From: Escallonia rubra
Lineage: Eukaryota; Streptophyta; Magnoliopsida; Escalloniales; Escalloniaceae
Direction of reading: 5' to 3'
Assembly: GCA_033065855.1 (NCBI GenBank)
Contig: JAVXUO010000371.1
Coordinates: forward strand, 124,001 to 188,000
Length of the DNA stretch: 64,000 nucleotides
The notes beneath the pieces are model-generated. The model was not told the DNA's origin. It did no database searches and worked only from the letters and a program-made list of their open reading frames with translations. Shown here piece by piece: positions 21,646 to 32,256 of the stretch (the stretch's first letter is position 1; the number at the start of each line of letters is the position of its first letter). The position numbers were made by a program, and so were the translations under genes.

Positions 21646-23250
21646 TCCAACTCTTTTTATCAAGTTAACATTAAAGAAATTACACCAAATTCTTTCTTCT
21701 TCTTTTTTTTGTTGAAATGTTATTTATATACTAAAGAACAATATGCAATGTACATCATTTTACGGTAGTTCAGGGGACCAATTAAGATTTTGTTGAAATG
21801 TCATTTACATACTAAATAACTTTTTTTTTTGTTAATCTTTTTTTGTTGTTGTTAAAATGTCATTTATATAACTTTTTCGCCTTTTGGACTTCTGGCTCAC
21901 TACCGGAAGGATTGCTCGGCCCTTCTCCGTCATGATCGCTCATCGGGTTAACATTATACCACGGAGTAATAGTTTCACTAACCGAGCTGCGTCCTTGACT
22001 ATAATGCGAGGTATCTTGTGAAGGTGTGTATTCAATATCTGAAATATTTTGGCTGAACTCTCAATTGACTTGGGTATCTATCATACAGCTTGTACTCATC
22101 GTGCAAGAACGAATGACTGTGGTGGTGCTTGGATTGGTGCTTGTGATGGTCGCGGTGGTAGTGCTTGTGGTGGTGTTCGTGATGATGATCCACGTTTGGT
22201 CAGCTTTTTCAAAATTCGAGACACATTTGACGTTTTTTTTTTACTAGAGTGAAAAATAAAACTAGTAAGAGTAACTAAATGCAAAGGAATAAGAGCAATA
22301 ATTAGTAATTAGAAAACAATTAACTAATACTTGTAATTCAAAATTGGAGATAATTAGTAATTAAAAAGTATTTAGTAACAATAATCAATAAGAATTCACT
22401 AATTACTAATTAGTAAACAAACGAATTAGAAGTAACAAGTGAATAAGAGTAGTAGTTAGTAGTAAGAATTTAGCAAGAGTAGAATTAATAACAATTAACT
22501 AATACTTGTAATTGAAAATTGGAGAGGGAAATTGTAGCAAAATTTCTAGAAATGTAGAAGTTTTAGATAAGATAGAGTAAGAAGTTTGGTGTGAAAAATA
22601 TTAAAGAAATTGTGTGAATTTATAGATTTTTCAAAGTCCACAAAAGACAAAAATGCCATTTAAAACTAGTCGTTTATAGTTGTTGGAGAGGGTAAAAGTG
22701 TAAAAAAAAACTTTAAAAGAGTTGTTAAAAATTAGTTGGACGAAAATACCCTAAAAACTAGCCGTTATATAGCTGTTTGGGAGGGGGGGTGTAAAAGTAA
22801 AAATTTGGCAAAATATGGGGAATCTGGCCATTGGGGGGAAATGGGGGATATCAAAAGGTTTGAAAAATAGTAGGCCCTGTCCACTTTAGGGCCATAAAGT
22901 AGGGCCTGTTTTAGGGCCAAAATCGGGTCAGCCCTAAAAAACAGGCCGATTTCGGGACTGCCCTGGGTTTTTTAGGGCCGGACCGGGCCTGGATAAATTG
23001 TGCAAAAATATAAGCCTGGCCCTAGCCGTGGCCCAAGGCCTTACGGGTTAAGACCAATACCAGCCCGGACCTATTTAGGGTCGAGTCCCTTTTGACATCT
23101 CTACCTTTGCCCATGTTTAGCCCATATTTTTTACGGGCTCAAAATTTTGAGCCCACATCTACCAAGGTCACTACAGAGTAAGTCCATGCCCATATTTTTG
23201 CGAGCTGGCACGAATTCTCCATGGGTTGCCTAGCCCAAGTTGCACCCCTA
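19205..23250. mobile_element. hAT element with 8-bp TSD, host of a nested hAT
   Basis: The left terminus TAGGGGTACAATTTGGGC and right terminus CCCAAGTTGCACCCCTA are flanked by perfect CATCAGCC (19197-19204 and 23251-23258). Its outer parts match the 843-bp hAT at 2521-3363. A second hAT sits inside, and the left half has been tandemly duplicated. ORFs at about 22026-22252 (Gly/Asp- or Val-rich) show no transposase domain I can recognise. It separates the DCD and TOM20 genes. Confidence 0.8.
19946..23103. mobile_element. Nested hAT-like element (TATAGATGTCAA type)
   Basis: It begins TATAGATGTCAATGGG and ends TTTTGACATCTCTA, with near-perfect 8-bp flanks CCTTTACC (19938-19945) and CCTTTGCC (23104-23111). 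Subterminal regions are packed with GGGCC/GGCCC. Joining the flanks restores the order seen uninterrupted in the related hAT at 2521-3363, near 2645-2680 in inverse orientation. That supports the insertion independently of the TSD. Same family as the COG4-bearing element in ENY2. Confidence 0.75.
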
Positions 23251-23258
23251 CATCAGCC

Positions 23259-24116
23259 CGTGGAAATCGTGAGCATCGACCCATATTTTGTGACATTGCA
23301 TCTATCAAGCCCAGCACCATGGCCTCCACCAGACCTAACATCATCGCCGCCTCCATCGAACCTAAATACACCACCGCCTCCTCTAAACTAGTTACCACAA
23401 TTACCTTGGGGCTAGGGTTTTCCATAGTTTATATGGTAGGAGATATGGACGGTTAAGATTTAATATTGAATAGGATATAATGCGGAGCAGACGGGTTGAG
23501 TAACGGGGCAAACACACTTAAACCCATACCCACCTCCGTACTTGCTACATGTTGTGAAAGTAAATACCAAACCCGCGCCACAACCCGGTTAAAGTTAAAA
23601 AATTCCGCTCTTTTAGTATCGGGGCAGAACGGATATCCATCGGGCACTGGTTCAATTGCCATCCGTAGCATGGATGTAGGGTGGGTTCATTGTGGGGGCG
23701 GTTGTTGATGCCCATGGTAGTATGAATAATGAGAGCAAAAGCGAGACAGTGATGTTGTGACGGTGTCCGAAAATGATGCAAAACAAAAGATAAAATTGCC
23801 TTTTTTTTATTTATCCCGACAAAGATTAAGCCTTGTCGGACATTAAAAAAGCGCTCTCGACGTGTTTTCACTTTTTTACACTATTTGGATGAAAATATGT
23901 GGAAGCAAAATAGTCCCTTAATACCTATAGCGACGTTTTTTAAACAGTTCCATAAAGTGAGTACGGGTCAAAGCACTAGTGACGTGTCCCTGAGGTATTC
24001 ACGAGCGTGTCGCCTTGTCTATCCTTAAACTCAAGGCGAGGAGCCGAGAACCAAAATCCAGTTTCCTACCCAGCGCGTGCTGAAACCCATAAAGCTTTAA
24101 AGAACCCCAAACGCGG
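23259..24116. other. Spacer upstream of TOM20
   Basis: I see no gene here. Short ORFs on both strands (for example 23226-23456 and 23545-23871) lack family signatures. The GC-richer patch at 23460-23720 is unassigned and may be old transposon sequence. Confidence 0.4.
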
Positions 24117-24122
24117 CACGTG
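24117..24122 (+). promoter_or_regulatory. G-box (CACGTG) upstream of TOM20
   Basis: A perfect palindromic CACGTG core lies 157 bp before the TOM20 start codon. G-boxes bind bHLH and bZIP factors. Chance occurrence cannot be excluded. Confidence 0.45.
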
Positions 24123-24278
24123 TGGGGCACGCTCCAACACAACTTCGAACCCCGTTTTTTTAGCAGGCTAAAGCCACTGCTACTTCAGAGGGCCGCCGTC
24201 GAAGTGCCTCGCAAACTAGGAAGAAGCCCTGGTCCGAGTTCGCAGACACTTTGGCTCTCGTCTTGTAAATCAGTCGAC

Positions 24279-27200
24279 ATGGAAATGCAGAACGAACTCG
24301 ATCGGCTCGTCTTCTTCGAGCACGCTCGCAAAACCGCCGAGACCACCTATGCCAAAAACCCTAACGACGTCGAAGTTCGTCTTCTCTCAAATTACGTACA
24401 GTTATAGATTTGTTACTATTCTATATAGTTTGATGATGGATCGATTCACCGCTTTGTTTTTGTCATTCCGTTTGTTTAGAATTTGATCCGATGGGGTGGG
24501 GCGTTGCTCGAGTTGGCTCAGTTCCAACCTCCTGCCGAGTCAAAGGAGATGGTTATAGGTGACCGATTTCACTACACTCCGTAACACTAGGATGTGCTGG
24601 ATTTATAAACTTACGAATTAGGGTTTTCAATTTCTTTTTTTTTTTGGATTTGGTGATTTGATTACGTATAGATGCGGTGTCGAAGTTGGACGAGGCGTTG
24701 GTGGCGAGCCCGAAGAAGCATGACGCGCTCTGGTGCTTGGGGAATGCGTGTACGCAACTGGCGTTTTACACTCCCGATTCAGGCGAGGCTAAAGAGTTTT
24801 TTGACAAAGCGACTCTGTACTATCAACAAGCTCTAGATGAGGTATATTGCTTATTGTCTGGGATTACCGTTCCGCATAGTTAGTTTGTTGCATGATGTCA
24901 GGGGTGCAATATAAATATAAAGTTTGTGCTGATTTCAGGAACCAGGGAATGAACTTTATCGGAAATCCTTGGAAGTGGCTGCCAAGGTACAACACGCTTG
25001 TCCTTCGGGTGATTGTGTTCTATAACATTTACGAGTTTATCATTATTGGCATAGTGTGTGAAAGATATTATTTGCTTGTAGATGTAGCATTGGCTAGTGA
25101 GGAAGTTATACTGAAACATAAAGTGATTGTAATTCTTCGAGGCTCATAGAATCTAATTTGAAAAGATTGTTCTATTTAATGAAAGGTTTATAAATAGCAC
25201 TTATCCGAGCAAAGCCTTCCCCAACTGTTTGGTGTCGGCTACATGAATTCTGTTCCATTTTTTTCTGCTTTTATCTAGGTCCATCTCCTTTGTAAGAACA
25301 ATCATATCATGTCTTCCTTTGTTATGCATCCACATATACGTATTGTTCCCCCTTTTCTATGGTTTTGGCAACTCCAACTAGGCCACTGTTCGGTGCCCTC
25401 TTCGTGCTGCCACTATTGTTCCATGGAAGTGATAATCCCCAATTGTATAACGTATCTCTGTATAGGTTCACAAGTCAGCCCATTTAAGCATACGGACATG
25501 CGTTCTTTAGTAGTACATATTTATGTTCTCGCAGAGAGCTCCTTTGCCGATCTTAGTTCCCTCTGTTAGGTCCCATGGAGCATAAAGGTGCAAAGTTTTT
25601 GTACGAAAATGATGAATTTGGTGATTTTGGTATGTCATTGAACGTTGATTATGTCTTAATTATGGCAGTTTGTGTACAATATGGGTTGTCCACGGTTGGT
25701 TCAAGCTTCAGCACTGGCCAAACATCCCTTCTGTAGAGCCTTTGTGTCGAGGAGCTTTATCTTTGTTTATTGTGTTTGTTTCAATATGCCGGAATCTTTT
25801 TTCCGCTTTGATACTCTGAAATGTTACCTGTTCTCCAAGATCTTTGCAGTCGCTTCTCCTTGTCTTTGCTTGGGTTTCGTACTCGCAGGTGTGGTTGCAC
25901 GTCCCTAAGCTTTCTGAGTCACTTATGTCTGTTCAGGTTGAGATCAGAGCGTCAAAAATTTGGTTAGGGAAATTGATTATTTAGTGAGCTGGTGGTCCTC
26001 ATATTTTCATTTTAATATGAATTTCATGATCGATGGTGGGTTTAAGCGGCCAGAGTGAATATAGCTTACTGTTGGTTGTGAAAAAGTCGCGCGGTAATTG
26101 TTGACATATTTTCCGTTATCATTCATATTTAGTGTGTTCAACGTGGATTGCTAATCCTTTATAATTGTTTGATTTGATAACACTTGTACACTGATTTTAA
26201 GTTGTCAATGTATATCCAGACTCCTGAGCTACATGCAGAAGTCCAACAAGGTCTTGCTCAACAGGCCAGAGCGGCTCCTTCAACTTCTGCAAGTGCAAAG
26301 GTGATCTATCATCTATTGCACCCTTTCCTATTTTGCGGTTGTTGGTTCTTCGTAGCCTGTAGGAGTTTGTTGCTGCAATTAACGTTTATACTGGTGTGTT
26401 CTGCTAGAAGTCCATAGTATTTCTTAAATATAAAAATTGATATAGTAAACTCAGTTACAATAAACTAAAAGTATAATAAGCATGTGGTTTACCACAAGGG
26501 CAATGACGAGGAAGTTGAGGGGCGAATGTACAAAGTTATTGTATGGACATTATGGTTAATGAAATTTATTATCTTATTGACCTGGTTGATTAGTCTAGGC
26601 AAATCAAAAGAGCAATCTAGCCCTAGTTACTTGGCTTAAAACTGGACCTTTTAAATATATCAACAAGAGGACATGCAAGAGTAGCATCTGATCTAAATGG
26701 GCCTTTGTGTTTGCGCTTATCCATAGCAAATGTTGGACCCAGTTATGTACATAGGCCCAAGAAATTTCTGATGTATGGATATGCCAAGCTAAGATATGGG
26801 TTCCACTTTCAAATCCTCAACCATGTGGGTGCAGATATTTGTTTGTTCCTTCTAGTGCGTGATACAGATGAACGAATTAGTAGAGATGCCTAGAACTAGA
26901 AAGAAAGAAGAAGAATAAAGTATATTATTAAATGACCAAAGTGTTGACTCCCTTGGGCTTGAAGCGTTAGCCACTTCACCTTGTGAGGTGAAACCTGTTG
27001 ATTACCGAGGTAAAAAGGTCGGCCCCATATTGCTGTAATTTTGATGTTACTCCCTGTGAAGTTGATGTATGTCAGTTGGAAGTTCCGAAATGTTCTTAGT
27101 TATCAGGAAAAGAAAGGGTTGAGTTGTTTTTTTTAATTTCCTTTCATGGAGAATGACCAAGACCTATATATGGTTTTGATCCAACATTGTTAAGATTAGC

Positions 27201-30200
27201 TCAGTGAGATTACAAATTATCACTTTAGCTGTCATTTCTTCTTTTTAGGAATCAAATAGCTCCACATGTGGAGCCAAACACTTTTCCCTTCCCTCGTTTT
27301 TCCTTTAAAGCGTAAGGGAATATAATTGGAGTTAAGCTTCACTGTTTTTCCTTCTCCCTCACCTCCATCTTTTACGTTCAGTGATGTTAACACATCGACA
27401 CTGCTGGCCCGACCATCCTCTTCCTATATCTCCTCATTCTATGTTTACCTCTCTGCTTCTAACTCAACAATACCAGTATCAACACCTCAGGCAAAAACGC
27501 TCCACGCCCTCTATTCTGTATTTTCTAGAAATCTTAGGAATCTGCATAAACTCTGTAATCTGCACTGCTATATTTTCTGAAACAGGGCCTAAAAGTATCA
27601 GCTGTAATGGCCGATGTTTCATTTAGAATGGAAACGTTTCAGAACCTTCTAACGAACCTACAATGTGATTCTCTTACGTGATATTCCATATCATACGGCA
27701 ATGTAAAGGGAAATATTGGCAAAATCTCAGCAAGAGATATAATCCTTAGATGGTGGAGATCTTACACAATTTCAACGTGAAGATGGCTGGAAGGATATGA
27801 CACATTTTCCATGTACGGGTTTATCATTCGGCCTGGTGCGAGCCATTTTTTTCCTCCTTGTGCAATTATTCTCTTTTACTTTCCCAAATCTTGACCAGAT
27901 GTTCACGTATTGGGTTTCTTCTACAATGGCTTTTGGTGACCCTTGATATTCCCTAATGAGACTCCGCCAACACACACATGCTTGTAATTAGTAAACATTG
28001 TAAATACTAAACATGTTTAGACGTCTTCTCTATCAATTTATATACATATTCAAATTGATGTGGTGTCATACATGATTTTTAAAGAATGCGGTACTCTGCT
28101 TACCTAAAAGGTGCATATAGAAAATTATGCTAAATGGAAATAAGGACTTGTATTGTCCCAATTAGAACACGTATTGATATTGCTAACCCCTTGCAAGTAA
28201 TAGGGCGGGACAGTGTGAATTAAATCGTGGTTACCAAAGAAAGGGGATCGATATAACTTGAAATTTTAGTGACAAACTGACAATCTATTTATGATTTGGG
28301 CTAATTTACTCCCTCAAAATATTCCCGCATTTTTTAAATAGTTCCTGAACTTCTACTTTTGTTAAAATAGTTCTTGTACTTTGTCCATTTCTAAATTGGT
28401 TCCTCTGTTTGCTTTTTCATTAAAAACATAGCGGCAGTTTTGTCCATAAAAATATCTCCCTTCTTCCTCCTTTTTCTTCACCCCATTCAATTGTTAAACC
28501 ACCTTCATTACCAAATCAAACCTCTCCATAGCAATTTCCTCAACATGGTTGGGTACTTTTGTGCTCCATCATCAGAATTCTTGGGCTAAAGATTGAAATA
28601 CTTCATCTACCTTCTTTCGCAGTACAAGATAGGTTAGCACCTACTACTTGACCAATGGAACCAAACCCAAATTGAGATTCAATTGAAGAGTTGAAGAAGT
28701 AAAATAAAGAACATATGTGACTTAGATTTTTAAACAAGGAAGATGAAAAAGACCAGATCGGATTTTTACTTCAATGCAACTTGGCGGGGATGCCTGTGAT
28801 GAAGTGGCCGGTAGAGGTGGAGTCTCACCAAGTCATGGGTCATCCTTCACAGCGGCTGTACTGAAGATGGGCACCTTAGCCGGCAGCAGGTGAGGTGGTG
28901 ATGGCTTTGGTGTTGGGGGGTGGCGACAGCTGTGGGTAGTGGTGGTAGGTCGGGTGATTGCTAGGGTTGGATCAATGGTGATTGGGGTGCTAGTTGCAGG
29001 TGCAGCGGCGATGCCCGGAGGGAGAAGAGAAAGATAAGATTTAGGTTAAGAAAATGGGAGGAAAGAAGAATATCTTTACTGACAAAATTACCCCCTAAAC
29101 TTTAACAGGAAGTGTCATGGAGGGACCAAAACAGAAAAAGTAAATAGTTTAAGGACTCAAACCGGGAAAATAGGAGTAAAGGGACTATTTTGAAACTGCG
29201 GGCATAGTTCAAGGGACTTGAGTGGTAATTGTTCCTCATGATTTTTTACTCTTCATGTCGTACTGAGTGTAGCTTCTTAGACTTGATGGGTAAAAAGGTT
29301 GTGATCAAAGCTTCAAAATTCCAAGTTGTATTTTAGCAAAAGAGGTTTCATGCATATCTGTGCAATAAACGGTGTTTTATTCAGATCTGTGGACGTTACA
29401 AAATTGAGAGTGACCATTTGTGCTGAATACCTCGCTCCAGCCGTTCTCTTGATGTTGGATATACCCTCAGTTACATAGTGCACTGACTCTGTTTTGACTT
29501 TGATTCCCATCTGCTAGAACTGAATGTTGCAATAGTGGCATACATGGATAAGTCAGAGAATAGTATTCAACATGGATTATAAGTTCCGTGTATATATATA
29601 CGAATATACGCTATGAAGCACGGACACAGGTGGGGGTGAGGATACGCTGGTACGGCGTTTTGAAAATTTTAGGATACGGGTGCGGCGGGGATACGGCAAA
29701 CTTTATATATATAATTTTTTAACTATGTACTCTTAGTATTTAATTTCTAAACAAACCACAGAGCATTTGAATCTTAAGAACATTAAAATATAGTTCAAAT
29801 AGTTAATTTAACCATTGTACAATAGATAACACACTGTCTGAAAGTGAAAAAAATGAAACTGAAACACAGGAATAGATGTCAAACAGTGATTTTAACACAT
29901 TGAAACGGGGCAGCTAGAGTCCATATGGTCAACCTGTCCACTTGCAGTCCTAAGGGCATAATCAGTTCTTTGATTTCTTCCTGCCTTTGAGGCAGTTGAA
30001 GTTTATTTTTTTGTTTTGGGAGTTCACGCATAGACCAGTTTGAAAGGGAAAGTACTACGGATGGAGAATCAAAGGATGTAGATTACGACAGGTCGGGAGA
30101 AAGCCTATTAGCAAGAAAACTTTAGTTAGAAGACTTACCTTTCGAGTGGTTGCGGGGGTCGTCGGTGTTCGCGGTGGTCATTGGTGGTCGCGCTGCTCTC

Positions 30201-30990
30201 TCTCAGTCTCTCCCCTCTTCAGAGATCTGCTGGATTTGATGCCCGTCGTCACTGGTGGTCACCTCGTGGCTCTCTCTCTCTCTCTCTCTTAACATGAGAT
30301 CCGCCCGTTCATTTCATCAGGTAAGTATTACGTTTTGACCCCTGAAATAACTTTTGAAAATTATGTTTTCACCTCCTTAAGTATTCGATACTCACCCGAC
30401 CTGTATCCTATTCGTACCCGATATTCAGGAAGTAAAGGAAAAATAAACAAAAGAGCAGAGAACGTGAAAACAATCAGTTCAGACAGAGAGACAGGGAAGG
30501 TTCCCTCCAGTCCGAGTTACATCTCTTGCATGCCTCAGAGGAAAAGAAAAGAGGAAACTCTAATTTATATTCAATGCGTGGTTATTTCCCAACTCTGTTG
30601 CTAAAGAATTGCAGCTAGTAATTATGGTCATCTGCTGGCAAATATTAGGGACTACCGGTATGGTCTATCTGATGCCGAGAGAAACATAACGCACGCAACG
30701 AAAGTTTAATGCACTCTCATGGCATTGCATGCCGATTCAGGGAGTGCTTCATTGGACTTTTTAGTTGCCTCAATTTTGCACTTGATGTTTCATGGCTCCC
30801 GTGGGTTGAAGTATGAGACCTTTTTTTCTTTTGGCATTGTTATTAACTTTCTGTCTTCCACTTGCAGGGACCAAAGTCAAAGAAGAACAATGATCTTACG
30901 TATGACATATGTGGATGGATTATCCTAGCAGTTGGCCTTGTAGCTTGGGTTGGGTTTGCAAAATCTAACATGCCGCCGCCTGCAAGATAA
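24279..30990 (+). CDS. TOM20: TOM20, mitochondrial outer-membrane import receptor
   Basis: There are six exons: 24279-24374, 24480-24558, 24672-24841, 24939-24986, 26220-26300 and 30868-30990. All have GT-AG borders and give 198 residues, within the plant TOM20 range. Landmarks are [63 protein letters not shown] (TPR-like helices), [33 protein letters not shown], and a C-terminal anchor ([15 protein letters not shown], about residues 175-189) before a short tail. By family knowledge plant TOM20 binds presequences at the TOM complex and is C-tail anchored, opposite in topology to animal and fungal Tom20. I chose the ATG at 24279, which opens the conserved N-terminus. Intron 5 is 4.6 kb and contains a MULE-like element. 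Confidence 0.95.
25190..25520 (-). repeat. Dispersed eudicot repeat (GGxxTCGGCTACATG type) in TOM20 intron 4
   Basis: CAAAGCCTTCCCCAACTG followed by TTTGGTGTCGGCTACATGAA and an A/T-poor tail with CACTGTTCGGTGCCCTCTTC resembles a short repeat I recall as widespread in eudicot introns. Boundaries are not visible, and the family assignment comes from memory of the motif only. Confidence 0.4.
28298..29235. mobile_element. MULE-like TIR element in TOM20 intron 5
   Basis: The 938-bp element has long imperfect inverted ends. The left contains AATTTACTCCCTCAA and TATTCCCGCA; the right contains TGCGGGCATAGTTCAAGGGA and TTGAGTGGTAATT. Near-perfect 9-bp flanks are TTATGATTT (28289-28297) and TCATGATTT (29236-29244). 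The core is GC-richer with no recognised domain. Since it lies in an intron of an intact gene it is probably spliced out. Confidence 0.65.
29600..30430. repeat. Probable degraded repeat with CACGGACAC/ACCCG-type ends
   Basis: The left part has tandem-like GCACGGACACAGGTG, GGATACGG and GGTGCGGCGGGGATACGG. The right part has inverse-sense ACTCACCCGACCTGTATCC and CGTACCCG. Such facing motifs are common at the ends of plant repeats. I found no clean TSD. A (CT)n tract lies at about 30270-30290. Confidence 0.3.
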
Positions 30991-32256
30991 GCCAATATGG
31001 CCCGGCCCACATACCATGTACTGTAGATCTGTCTGAGATCATCTGGCCCATTGTCGCCAGAATCTAGAAATACATGTTCGCAGTTGGGGTAGTTACTTTT
31101 TGACTTGAGGGAAGCTTTTACCGAGGTCTACTGATCAATAAATAGTTACATTCATATTTCCTTTTTCTATTAGTTTCTAGTTGGGAGGATATATTGCGGT
31201 TCTTTGGCTATCTACTCAAGGCTCGAAAGAGGCTGTATCAAGTGTCAAGGCTTTGCTTCGCGTTCTTATCTTGCCGTTAACTGAGGGCACTTGCAAAATA
31301 CTTTCGATGCTGGGAACCTATTTGGATGCAAGCAAGTTGTCAAATAGATGATACAGGAGTGGTATTGCAATTAGTAGAAGCAAGTGGAACCATATCAAGT
31401 CATTGACAAAGACGAGCTAAGTTATTTTTGTGTTGAAACACATTCTATGTCGTTCTAATAAGGATTTATAGCAGGCCGTATGTGTGCTTAGCAGTTAGCA
31501 CCTTCGTCTTTCAATTTTAGTACCCAACACTAGCAATTTTGATTTTCTTTTGTTTTTTTGGTCCAATTGACTAATTGAAAATAAGGAACACCAGGATAAT
31601 AACAAGTTTGAGCAGAACTTTCATTGTATACCGAAGTCTCATTATCTCTTAGACGACAAAAAAATTATGAAAAACCAAAATTGCATTAGTGCAAGGGGAT
31701 ACTAGCAGCCTCTAACGTACTCTCATTATGGCAATGTCTCGTGAGGATGCCGGAAAAAATTGTAAATGTGCAATATGTAAGCGTATTAAGGTCCTCGCGT
31801 CCGCTAACCATAGCCTACCATGAATGTGCCAAATGAAAGCGTATTGAACTCCTCGTGTCCGCTGACTATCGTCAACCTATGTTTATTAGAAACTAATAAA
31901 ATGATAACGGGTGCGAGCATGAACAGTTTAGATTCATTTTTTAAGTGGACGTTGTGATCCGCACATCATGGAGCGGATGTCTGTTGCATTGTGGGGTGGA
32001 CAGTGATTTAGGATCTGTGCAAGCATCCCGTCATATTACCGGATCAGTGACAAAAATTTAAAAAGAAAAATGATTTGATTCATCCATGGGCGATGAATAG
32101 ATAGTCGGTTGGCGGCAGAGAATTTAGTTGAGTTCAGCTCCCTTTTTCCTTTCTCGTTGCTTCAATAGAAAAACTCAATCTTCAAATATAGAAGTGCCCG
32201 AAATTCAGTTGAGCTTTCGACTCTTTCTTTCTGAATATAGAAGTGGTGGAGCCGGA
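30991..32256. other. TOM20-YrdC spacer with a 58-bp local duplication
   Basis: The first few hundred bases are the probable TOM20 3' UTR. At about 31765-31880 a 58-bp segment is duplicated and diverged: GCGTATTAAGGTCCTCGCGT at 31781 versus GCGTATTGAACTCCTCGTGT at 31839. No gene was seen. Confidence 0.5.

Noticed and set aside
22026..22252. Possible transposase remnant (Gly/Asp- or Val-rich ORFs)
   Set aside because: No hAT dimerisation or RNase H-like motif could be recognised; GGTGGT repeats explain the composition.
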